Shown: positions 1 through 5,825 of the stretch, in pieces
Layout: every line of letters begins with the position of its first letter
How positions within the stretch are numbered: position 1 is the stretch's first letter
DNA from: Ruminococcus sp. UBA4275
Lineage (GTDB): Bacteria > Bacillota > Clostridia > Oscillospirales > Ruminococcaceae
Length of the DNA stretch: 10,312 nt
NCBI GenBank assembly: GCA_002395085.1
Contig: DGVV01000001.1
Coordinates: forward strand, 1-10,312
Reading direction: 5' to 3'
Notes under the pieces: model-generated
The model's database searches: none
What the model was told of the DNA's origin: nothing
Seen by the model: the letters and a program-made list of their open reading frames with translations, nothing else
Program-made: the position numbers and the translations under genes

Positions 1-9
1 ACACTCCGC

Positions 10-183
10 GGTGAGTTTGCAAGCAAACTCACCCATACCCCGCCAAAGGGATACTATCCCTTTGGAATCCCATTTATGTGAAATATAGCAAATACGTTCT
101 TTTTCATATTGTTCCAAAAAAGGGATTCTTAAGGGCTAGTAGCCCTTAAGCGGGAGTTTGAGGTGAATTTGCCTGCAAATTCA
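10..183. repeat. Series of four short palindromes
   Basis: Four near-perfect palindromes lie within 175 nt: 10-33 (11-bp arms, AA centre), 43-65 (11-bp arms, single central C), 128-150 (11-bp arms, single central G) and 164-183 (9-bp arms, CT centre). The outer two resemble each other (GTGAGTTTGC and TGAATTTGC arms). The inner two also resemble each other (an AAGGG-type block meeting TA-N-TA at the centre). I see no open reading frame worth calling in 1-272. The arrangement suggests a repetitive palindromic intergenic element rather than a single terminator. Which strand, if any, is transcribed cannot be told. Confidence 0.7.
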
Positions 184-210
184 TGCGAAGCGAGCGGCAC
201 CCTCAATATA

Positions 211-239
211 AATCCGTCGGAGACACTTTATCTACAGAC
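211..239 (+). repeat. Left arm of 29-nt inverted repeat
   Basis: These 29 nt are the exact reverse complement of the last 29 nt of the window (10284-10312). The repeat begins AATCCGTCGGAGACA and ends in ATCTACAGAC. Identity stops at position 240 on this side; on the other side it runs into the window edge, so the true repeat may be longer. It lies just beyond the hairpin that follows the ADP-ribosyltransferase gene, and just inside the palindrome series. Confidence 0.9.
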
Positions 240-240
240 T

Positions 241-269
241 GAGCCTTCCTGCACCAAGCAGGAAGGCTC
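241..269 (-). terminator. Hairpin after the ADP-ribosyltransferase gene
   Basis: A perfect 12-bp stem (arms 241-252 and 258-269) with a 5-nt loop starts 3 nt beyond the stop codon of the minus-strand gene. Position and strength fit a 3'-end structure for the gh5-ART operon. No U-run follows it on the minus strand, so it may be a stabilising stem or an imperfect terminator rather than a classical intrinsic terminator. Confidence 0.5.
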
Positions 270-272
270 TTG

Positions 273-1037
273 TTACATCATGCAGAAAAGCCGTGCAGCG
301 AGCAGACGTTTCCATTCCCGAAAGCTGCTGACGTCAGCGGCATCGGGTTCTGCGCCGGCATTCAGCGCATTCCAGACACGGATTCCCGCATCGCACGGCG
401 GAATACCCGGCGATGCGACAGCTCCCGCCTGCATCTTGCCGGTGAGATACAGGTCATAGGCGGCAAGCGGCTGCGCACCCTCCATATCCGTGATGCGGCA
501 GTCGGCAGCAGTCAGACGGCGTTTTTCCAGCCGCATCGCCAGAAAAGGCGGCAGCAGCAGCTCATCCTCTGCATTTTTGAGATAATCATGCAGTTGTTCC
601 GCAAATACAATCTGCGGCGTTCCGGCAGGCACATGATAGGTCAGCAGCACGATGCCGCGCTTATCGCCGTAAGCGGGGAGAAATCCGCTGCGCGATGTCG
701 AGGTGAATGTCAGCGTCATGCCGGCATCGCGGCAAACCGCAAAATCATCGGCGCGCTCCACGCGATAGCCCAGTGCCGCCTCCGCCGCGACACCCTTTCG
801 CGCCGCCGCAAAGAGATTCCTGTAAACATTCAGCAGCGCGGGAATATCTGCCAGCAGCGCAGGATTGAGCCGTTTACCCTCTGCAATGCGGGTTCGTTCC
901 GTCCGCAGACCTTCAAAGAGCAGCGCATTCAGCGAAACATAGGCTTTCGCATCGCCCCAGAAGGCATCGGATGCGCCGCGCACATCGCCCTCATAAAAAC
1001 GAACGGCACGCTGCTCTGCATCATTCAGCGGCAGCAT
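273..1037 (-). CDS. Probable mono-ADP-ribosyltransferase (R-S-E type)
   Basis: The 254-residue protein carries the three sequence marks of the R-S-E class of ADP-ribosyltransferases, which transfer ADP-ribose from NAD+ to a protein. These are an arginine in GYRVER (R92), the STS motif in FTSTSR (113-115), and a glutamate pair in AEDELLLPP (E157-x-E159). In known members the STS supports the NAD pocket and ExE holds the catalytic glutamate; an ExE pair, rather than QxE, is usual for arginine-directed enzymes. An N-terminal AYVSLNALL-like helix also fits the family. There is no signal peptide, membrane segment or linked secretion gene, so it should act inside the cell unless exported by an unknown route. 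The GH5 stop codon and this ATG overlap as TGATG, with no good ribosome binding site, implying translational coupling; a GTG one codon upstream (1040) is an alternative start. The target is unknown. Similarity is by motif only, so the family call is moderately sure. Confidence 0.6.
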   Translation of the reverse strand: MLPLNDAEQRAVRFYEGDVRGASDAFWGDAKAYVSLNALLFEGLRTERTRIAEGKRLNPALLADIPALLNVYRNLFAAARKGVAAEAALGYRVERADDFAVCRDAGMTLTFTSTSRSGFLPAYGDKRGIVLLTYHVPAGTPQIVFAEQLHDYLKNAEDELLLPPFLAMRLEKRRLTAADCRITDMEGAQPLAAYDLYLTGKMQAGAVASPGIPPCDAGIRVWNALNAGAEPDAADVSSFREWKRLLAARLFCMM

Positions 1038-1987
1038 CACAGATATTGCAGCAATTCCGCACGAACATCATCCAGTGCGGGATTGGTCAGACCGAAATTC
1101 ATTGCCTTATAGCACCAGACTGCTCTGCCAATGTGGTGGCGCTGCAAAACGGCATTGATGGTCTTGAACCACTTGACCGTATCCTCAGGCGTCACAAATT
1201 CAATGACACCGTATTCACCGCAGTAAAGCGATGTACCGTTTGCCTCTGCGTGCTGAATCGCAGCCTCAAAGAGCTGCTCAAAATACACCTCGCTCGTCTC
1301 GCTCTGCTCAAACGCCATCCGCTCGGCAGGATTGATCTGATCGGTCCAATAAGCGCCCTGATGCGTGAATTTCAGCGGTTCATAGCAGTGGAAATTGTAG
1401 ATGACAAATTCGTCCTGCGGGGGATCAAGCGCCGGCACAGCCGCAACAGCGTTATTGAAATAGCTGCCCACGAGGATCTGCGTTTTCGGTGCAAATTTGC
1501 GGATGCGCTTGATGCAGGTATCCGCAATGCGCTTCCACGGCTCAATGAATTCGCGGTTCGTGACCTCATTGAGCAATTCAAATGCAACGTGTTCCGGATC
1601 ATCGCCAAAGCGTTTTGCAAGCTCCTCCCAGAGCGCATAAAAACGCTCCTGATAGTCTGCGCGGTCAAAAAATCCCGACTCATGCTCCGAGTAGGTATCG
1701 AAGGAAAAACCGGCTGCCTTGTGAAGATCCAGCACAACATTCATGCCGTATTTCCGTGCAAGTGCGAGCGCATTCTTCAGGCGCGCAAACCCGGACTGAT
1801 TCCACGAACCGTCCTCGCACTCAAGAATATTGTAATCAAACGGAATCCGGACATGATCAAATCCCCAGTCGCGAATCTGCACGAAGTCCGGTTCTGTGAT
1901 GAACTCGTCCATGTGCTGCTCACTGTAGGCACACTGCGAGAGCCATCCGCCCAGATTCACGCCCTTGTAAAACCCCTGCATTTTCAT
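1037..1987 (-). CDS. Glycoside hydrolase family 5, intracellular
   Basis: This 316-residue TIM-barrel glycosidase shows the GH5 signature throughout: GVNLGGWL near the N-terminus, HVRIPFDY (R47), VVLDLH in the middle, acid/base glutamate E141 in FELLNE, HCYEP at 200-204, and nucleophile E258 in YCGEYG. The family cleaves beta-glycosidic bonds with retention. GVNLGGWL is common in exo-beta-1,3-glucanase and beta-glucosidase-like members, but the exact subfamily and substrate cannot be read from sequence alone. I chose the ATG at 1987 because an AAGGAG site lies about ten nucleotides before it and the conserved fold starts directly after; an upstream ATG at 2032 has no support. There is no signal peptide or carbohydrate-binding module, so it should hydrolyse imported oligosaccharides in the cytoplasm, which suits the nearby sugar ABC transporter. 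It has its own promoter and is first in an operon with the ADP-ribosyltransferase. Confidence 0.88.
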   Translation of the reverse strand: MKMQGFYKGVNLGGWLSQCAYSEQHMDEFITEPDFVQIRDWGFDHVRIPFDYNILECEDGSWNQSGFARLKNALALARKYGMNVVLDLHKAAGFSFDTYSEHESGFFDRADYQERFYALWEELAKRFGDDPEHVAFELLNEVTNREFIEPWKRIADTCIKRIRKFAPKTQILVGSYFNNAVAAVPALDPPQDEFVIYNFHCYEPLKFTHQGAYWTDQINPAERMAFEQSETSEVYFEQLFEAAIQHAEANGTSLYCGEYGVIEFVTPEDTVKWFKTINAVLQRHHIGRAVWCYKAMNFGLTNPALDDVRAELLQYL

Positions 1988-2032
1988 GTTTTTCTTTCTC
2001 CTTATCCAGTTTTTTTCGCGCAAGCACGGCAC

Positions 2033-2046
2033 TTTCGCAAGCGAAA
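2033..2046. promoter_or_regulatory. Inverted repeat in gh5 leader
   Basis: TTTCGC-AA-GCGAAA, a 6+2+6 inverted repeat, lies in the 5' leader between the predicted gh5 promoter and its ribosome binding site. It could be an operator or a small leader hairpin. Its position downstream of the -10 box fits a repressor roadblock site, but no regulator is identified. Confidence 0.3.
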
Positions 2047-2068
2047 ATCCGAGCCGCGATGTTATCTT

Positions 2069-2097
2069 ATTATATCATATCGCAGACATTCTTGCAA
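2069..2097 (-). promoter_or_regulatory. Sigma-A promoter of gh5-ART operon
   Basis: On the minus strand TTGCAA (2097-2092) is followed after exactly 17 nt by TATAAT (2074-2069). This predicts a transcript starting near 2062 with a leader of about 75 nt to the GH5 ATG. The perfect -10 box and ideal spacing make this one of the best promoter candidates in the window. Confidence 0.75.
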
Positions 2098-2138
2098 GCA
2101 TTTCCTGTAGATTTTTGTCATATATATGTGCTATTTTT

Positions 2139-2178
2139 GCGGATTCTCCGACAAACACTCTGCCGCCGGAGAATCCGC
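2139..2178 (-). terminator. Stem-loop after dpaB
   Basis: A perfect 12-bp stem (2139-2150 with 2167-2178) and a 16-nt loop start 8 nt after the dpaB stop and lie before the gh5 promoter. In dpaB orientation it is followed by an A-rich, not U-rich, stretch, so it is not a textbook intrinsic terminator. It may protect the 3' end of the mRNA or act in concert with other factors. Confidence 0.4.
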
Positions 2179-2186
2179 CTGCAAAT

Positions 2187-2768
2187 TCACAGCAGCATCG
2201 GCTGAATCTGCTGTCCGTGCAGCGCCGTCTCAACAGTCTGCGGAATCTGTGAAAAGTCCGCGACCAGAGAGGTCGGTTTTTTACAAGGATCATCCTGCCC
2301 GAACGGCACGAAATAATAGTGGCGGCGGTTCAGCAGATCTCCCAGATTGCGTGCGGATGCGGACAAGCCGTCATTCGTCGCAACGCAAAGGATCACCGGT
2401 TTTCCGCCGCGCAGATGCGATTTCACCGCCATTGTGACGGTATTATCCGTGATGCCGGCGGCAAGTTTGCCCAGCAGATTTCCGGTACACGGGCAGACTA
2501 TCAGCGCATCGGTCATTGCCTTCGGGCCGATCGGTTCAGCCTCCGCAATGCTTTGAATGAGTGTGCCGCCGCTGAGTGCAGTAAGCTGCGAGAGATAATC
2601 CGCTGGCGAACCAAACCGCGTTTTGATGCCCGCAAAATGTTCCGAGACAATCGGCAGCAGCGATGCCCCCGCCGCCGTACAAGCCTCCGCTGCCTGCATG
2701 GCGCGGGCGGCATTGCAGAACGAACCGCACACCGCAAATCCGAGGCGAATTCCGCTGAGATCAGCCAT
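2187..2768 (-). CDS. dpaB: Dipicolinate synthase subunit B
   Basis: A 193-residue flavoprotein-fold subunit of dipicolinate synthase (also SpoVFB). With DpaA it makes pyridine-2,6-dicarboxylate from a lysine-pathway intermediate in the mother cell during sporulation. Visible family marks are FAVCGSFC near the N-terminus, LIVCPCTGN at about 89-97, the ITDNT segment, and PFGQDDPCKKPTSLVAD near the C-terminus. I start it at the ATG at 2768, which overlaps the end of the dpaA remnant as usual for dpaA-dpaB; an upstream start at 2816 would only add residues translated from dpaA in another frame. Length and motifs look intact. The odd point is its partner: only fragments of dpaA are present, so this subunit has no functional DpaA in the window. 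It would be transcribed, if at all, from upstream through the nuclease-like gene. Confidence 0.85.
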   Translation of the reverse strand: MADLSGIRLGFAVCGSFCNAARAMQAAEACTAAGASLLPIVSEHFAGIKTRFGSPADYLSQLTALSGGTLIQSIAEAEPIGPKAMTDALIVCPCTGNLLGKLAAGITDNTVTMAVKSHLRGGKPVILCVATNDGLSASARNLGDLLNRRHYYFVPFGQDDPCKKPTSLVADFSQIPQTVETALHGQQIQPMLL

Positions 2769-2910
2769 TGCAGCCGCCCCCTTCCGCAAGCAGTTCCAGC
2801 GCTGTCTGCGCAACAATTTCCCCCGCCGTCACAGGCGCAGTTTTGCCGGGCAATGCCAGCGCATGAATCGCACGGATGCCGTATTGTTCTGCGGCTTCAA
2901 AGTCAACACC
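2761..2910 (-). pseudogene. dpaA: C-terminal fragment of dipicolinate synthase subunit A
   Basis: This 49-codon stretch without a start codon encodes the C-terminus of DpaA: GVDFEAAEQYG, then IRAIHALALPGKTAPVTAG and EIVAQTALELL, ending in a TGA that overlaps the dpaB start. The pattern matches the known SpoVFA tail (GTDF..AEKQGIKALLAPGLPG.VAPKTAGQI). It is in frame with the nuclease-like gene but separated from it by that gene's stop codon at 2929-2931 and six further codons. The preceding part of DpaA is 6 kb away at 8971-9179. The fragment cannot be translated on its own and is a gene remnant. Confidence 0.82.
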
Positions 2911-2927
2911 GGATGTCTTCGGAGACA
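2911..2927 (+). repeat. Right terminal inverted repeat of the dpaA insertion
   Basis: GGATGTCTTCGGAGACA reads inward from the dpaA C-terminal fragment. It matches 16 of 17 positions with the reverse complement of 8954-8970, which borders the other dpaA fragment. The repeat is flanked outside by GG, also found outside the other copy, consistent with a 2-bp target duplication. The stop codon of the nuclease-like gene lies just inside it. Confidence 0.75.
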
Positions 2928-2928
2928 A

Positions 2929-3633
2929 TTACAACAGACGGCGATATGCCTTCATCCGGCCGTTTTTGCCGCATTCCGCTGCTACCCCGACCCGAATCAG
3001 TGTTGACAAAAAAATGCGCACATACATCTCCGGCGCACAAACGGTATCCATGAGATCCCGAACAGTGAATGGTTCGGGCAGATCCGGCAGCAGCGCGGCG
3101 TAATCCGCAGGCGAATGCAGCATCCGGATCTCCCCGAAGTGAATAGGGATACGGTCTGCCCGCTTGCGCTGCCTGCCGTTGTCCACAACAAGATCATCCG
3201 TTTCCACATCGCACAGGCAAATGCGCAGATTCTCGTGCAGCAGGAAATCCCGCAGCGTATAGACCTCGCGCATCGCGGTATACACGCTTTCATGCTTAGG
3301 AGATTTCCGGTACGAAAGCTGCACGCCGTTTTCATCAAACCGGCGGATATGGCGTGTGACCGTCACGGGATGCACAACCGTTACCGGACACAGCGGAAGA
3401 AGCGCCGAAAGCTTTGGTTTCAGGCGGGAAAGCCCGCGCGTCTGCACCTCGATTACGCCCTCCCCAGTCACAGCATCCGCAATAAACCCGCCAAGCGGTC
3501 TCTCGTGCGTTTCAGGATCGGGTGCGAAATAATATTTCAGCATGAGATGCAGCATTTTCTCGCCAAGCTGCCCGATACCGCGTCCGCGCACATCTTCCGC
3601 GGCAGCATCCGCCGCTGCTTTAAATCGGTCCAT
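2929..3633 (-). CDS. Uncharacterised protein with nuclease-like motif
   Basis: A 234-residue soluble protein that I cannot assign to a named family. Its N-terminal third has a helix with GEK (E25), then IAD (D53), then IEVQTR (E62, Q64), followed by a lysine in LKPKL (K74). An acidic residue in a strand followed by E-x-Q on the next strand is the arrangement of PD-(D/E)xK nuclease folds, so a metal-dependent nuclease is possible, but only by pattern. The middle (about 82-110) is rich in valine strands, and the C-terminal region (188-234) looks like a helical, winged-helix-like segment ending in a basic tail. The start at 3633 is set by GGAGG six nucleotides upstream. That site directly follows the U-run of the permease terminator, so expression probably depends on readthrough. 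The stop lies one base from the inverted repeat of the insertion. Confidence 0.6.
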   Translation of the reverse strand: MDRFKAAADAAAEDVRGRGIGQLGEKMLHLMLKYYFAPDPETHERPLGGFIADAVTGEGVIEVQTRGLSRLKPKLSALLPLCPVTVVHPVTVTRHIRRFDENGVQLSYRKSPKHESVYTAMREVYTLRDFLLHENLRICLCDVETDDLVVDNGRQRKRADRIPIHFGEIRMLHSPADYAALLPDLPEPFTVRDLMDTVCAPEMYVRIFLSTLIRVGVAAECGKNGRMKAYRRLL

Positions 3634-3644
3634 AAAATGCCTCC

Positions 3645-3680
3645 AAAAAAGCGCAGCATCCCGAAAGATACTGCGCTTTT
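3645..3680 (-). terminator. Intrinsic terminator of the sugar ABC operon
   Basis: On the minus strand AAAAGCGCAG (3680-3671) pairs with CTGCGCTTTT within 3656-3645, giving a 10-bp stem with a 14-nt loop and then a run of Ts. It follows the second permease stop by about 30 nt. The T-run leads straight into the ribosome binding site of the next gene, so termination and expression of that gene are linked. Confidence 0.85.
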
Positions 3681-3708
3681 GTGCTGAATTTGGCTTGTCA
3701 GAATCGAA

Positions 3709-4602
3709 TTACTCCTTGACACCGCCGGCAGCGACGCCGCCGATGATGAAGCGGGAGAGAACGATGTAGATGACAACGACCGGAATAATCGACAGGAAGA
3801 TTGCAGCGTAGTTTGCGCCGTAATCTGCGTTTCTGTCGATTGCGATAACCTTCTGAACCATCATCGGCATCGTCAGCTGTGCTTTCTTGCCGGAAACCAG
3901 AACGATGGACTGGTTGTAGTAGTCATTCCACTTCTGGATGAAAGCGAAGATCGCCTGAACAGCGAACGCCGGCTTCATCATCGGAATGGAGATGGTGAGG
4001 AAGGTACGGAATTCGTTCGAGCCGTCGATACGTGCTGCCTCGATGATGTCAAGCGGGAAGGAGGACAGCATATACTGACGCATGAAGAATACGATTGCAG
4101 GGGCTGCGATCGACGGAATGATCAGCGGGATGTAGCTGTCGAGGAGATTCATGTTAATGAGGAGCTTCATGAAACCAACGGCAGTAACCTGCGTCGGAAC
4201 CATCATGACAGCCAGAATGAACACGAAAGCCGGACCGGCAAGCTTGAAGTCATAGACGACAAGGCCGTAAGCAGTCATACCGGAGAAGAAAACCGTCAGG
4301 GCGCAGCAGCAGCCCGCGATGATGAGAGAGTTCTTCATACCAACCAGCGGGCTGAAGAACACATTGTAAAGAGAATTCTCTTTCAGCGTTCTGATATTAT
4401 CGAACAGATGCGTACCCGGAATCAGGGACACATTACCGATAATATCATTGTGCAGACGGGTCGCATTGACCACGAGGATCCAGATCGGCACAAGGCAAAT
4501 CAGCGTCAGCAGGATCAGCACGACATAGATGAGCGCAGACTTGATGATAACATGAGTCTGGTAGCCGCCCTTATCGTCTGCATAAGTAACCTTCTTGCTC
4601 AT
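3709..4602 (-). CDS. Sugar ABC transporter permease, MalG type
   Basis: A 297-residue inner-membrane permease of the CUT1 (maltose/oligosaccharide) class. It has about six hydrophobic segments (roughly 22-46, 90-112, 124-147, 157-176, 211-228, 265-285). The cytoplasmic EAA loop, EAARIDGSNEFRTF followed by PMMKPA (188-211), docks the ATPase. The short C-terminal end GGVAAGGVKE is typical of MalG-like subunits. Its ATG overlaps the stop of the first permease as ATGA, and an AGGAGG lies 12 nt upstream, so the two are translationally coupled and should form the heterodimeric channel. No ATP-binding gene follows; in Bacillota such systems commonly share an MsmK-type ATPase encoded elsewhere. The substrate cannot be read from sequence. 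Confidence 0.93.
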   Translation of the reverse strand: MSKKVTYADDKGGYQTHVIIKSALIYVVLILLTLICLVPIWILVVNATRLHNDIIGNVSLIPGTHLFDNIRTLKENSLYNVFFSPLVGMKNSLIIAGCCCALTVFFSGMTAYGLVVYDFKLAGPAFVFILAVMMVPTQVTAVGFMKLLINMNLLDSYIPLIIPSIAAPAIVFFMRQYMLSSFPLDIIEAARIDGSNEFRTFLTISIPMMKPAFAVQAIFAFIQKWNDYYNQSIVLVSGKKAQLTMPMMVQKVIAIDRNADYGANYAAIFLSIIPVVVIYIVLSRFIIGGVAAGGVKE

Positions 4603-5660
4603 ATACTGAATCCGCCTCCTTTCGCCTTAGCCTTTGCAGCCTTGATGGCAGCCTTGCGCTGCTTCTTCTTCGCGATGGCATCCTTATCACGCTGGACATA
4701 GAAGACCAGAGCGCCGAGGATGGACGTAATCACAAAGAGGATAACAGAAGCCGCACCGGAATAACCGAAGGAAGGCTTCGCAAAGTTGCTGTGGAACATC
4801 TGATAGACGAAGACTGCAATGGTCGCGATATTCTCGTTGATGATATTTCCGGTATGGAGCATGAACGGAATATCGAACATCTGGAGACCACCGATCATGG
4901 AGGTCAGCAGGGTGTAGACCATGATGGTCTTGAGGAGCGGGAAAGTAATTCTCCAGAAAGTCTGCGTGGAGTTCGCACCGTCGATCTCAGCCGCCTCAAA
5001 GAGGGACTCATTGATGCCCTGAATACCGGACATCAGCATGATCATGGTATTACCGAACCACATCCAGACCTGAATAAACATAACTAAGACACGGGAGCCC
5101 CAGACACTCGTGATGACCTTCCAGGGTTCCGGCGCTGCGGTCAGACCGGCAGCAGCAATTTCTTCCTTTGTCATGGCACAGCCGCGCAGCGTATTGATGA
5201 CGCTGTAGGAAGAATCACCGAACAGTGCAAGGAACAGACCGGCAACGGAAGCGGCAGTGATGATGTTCGGCATATACATCACGACCTTGAAGAAGCCTTT
5301 GCCGGGCATTTTGACGCGCAGATCCGTGAACCAGACTGCAAGCAGCAGGGACAGGGCAATCTGCGGGATGAAGTTACCGACCCAAATGATGAGCGTATTC
5401 TTGAAATATCTCCAGAAGGTCTCATGAATACCCATCGCTTTGAAATCATTTTCAGGGGGAGTTGCGAGGATGGTCTTGAAGTTATCAAGGCCGATGAATG
5501 CAGGCTCTCTGGTACCGTTCTCGCAGAAAGCGAGGACAAATGTCTGAAGCAGCGGCCAGAGTGCGAAAATGAAGTACACGATAAAGAACGGCAGAATGAA
5601 GATATAGCCGTACTTCGCGTAGCTGACGGACTTAATCCGCCGTTGTGCAGCAGTAGCCAT
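4599..5660 (-). CDS. Sugar ABC transporter permease, MalF type
   Basis: A 353-residue partner permease of the CUT1 class. Hydrophobic segments lie at about 18-43, 88-110, 127-148, 190-212, 242-262 and 303-322. The EAA loop EAAEIDGANSTQTFW followed by FPLLKT is at 222-244. An insert of about 35 residues between segments three and four (near 150-185) carries charged, probably periplasmic-side sequence. The C-terminus (326-347) is strongly lysine- and alanine-rich (KKKQRKAAIKAAKAKAK) and would lie in the cytoplasm. The start is supported by AAAGGG upstream, a weaker site than that of the binding protein, in line with the lower amounts of permease needed. It is separated from the binding-protein gene by 165 nt holding a strong stem-loop, and is expected to be cotranscribed with it. 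Confidence 0.93.
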   Translation of the reverse strand: MATAAQRRIKSVSYAKYGYIFILPFFIVYFIFALWPLLQTFVLAFCENGTREPAFIGLDNFKTILATPPENDFKAMGIHETFWRYFKNTLIIWVGNFIPQIALSLLLAVWFTDLRVKMPGKGFFKVVMYMPNIITAASVAGLFLALFGDSSYSVINTLRGCAMTKEEIAAAGLTAAPEPWKVITSVWGSRVLVMFIQVWMWFGNTMIMLMSGIQGINESLFEAAEIDGANSTQTFWRITFPLLKTIMVYTLLTSMIGGLQMFDIPFMLHTGNIINENIATIAVFVYQMFHSNFAKPSFGYSGAASVILFVITSILGALVFYVQRDKDAIAKKKQRKAAIKAAKAKAKGGGFSI

Positions 5661-5710
5661 TCAGCACACCCTTTCAAGAAGAAATTAGTGAAAATTACAG
5701 ACCGAGATAT

Positions 5711-5751
5711 AATATACGCCTATTGGGCGCAGAGCCCAATAGGCATATATT
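5711..5751 (-). ncRNA. mRNA stem-loop between binding protein and permeases
   Basis: An 18-position stem (5711-5728 with 5734-5751) closes a 5-nt loop. The only non-Watson-Crick position (5717/5745) is a G-U wobble in the minus-strand transcript but a C-A mismatch on the plus strand, so the structure suits the minus-strand mRNA. It lies about 75 nt after the binding-protein stop and 50 nt before the permease start, with no U-run after it. Such stems in malE-like operons protect the upstream message from 3' decay and give more binding protein than permease. Confidence 0.75.
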
Positions 5752-5825
5752 CGGTTATGCTATTTTTCAGGCATTATCTATCAGGTTTCTGTTGTGGAAA
5801 TGTCTGAATGTCTTCTCATCGAAGA

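Noticed and set aside
10..183. CRISPR array
   Set aside because: The palindromes differ in sequence, spacing is irregular, and there are no repeated direct repeats with unique spacers or cas genes.
270..1112. 280-codon plus-strand frame opposite the ADP-ribosyltransferase
   Set aside because: No recognisable motif, Arg/Gln/His-rich composition typical of an antisense frame, and the opposite strand carries the R, STS and ExE motifs.
971..2110. 379-codon plus-strand frame opposite the GH5 gene
   Set aside because: The minus strand encodes a complete GH5 catalytic domain with promoter and ribosome binding site; the plus frame shows no domain and crosses the gh5 promoter.
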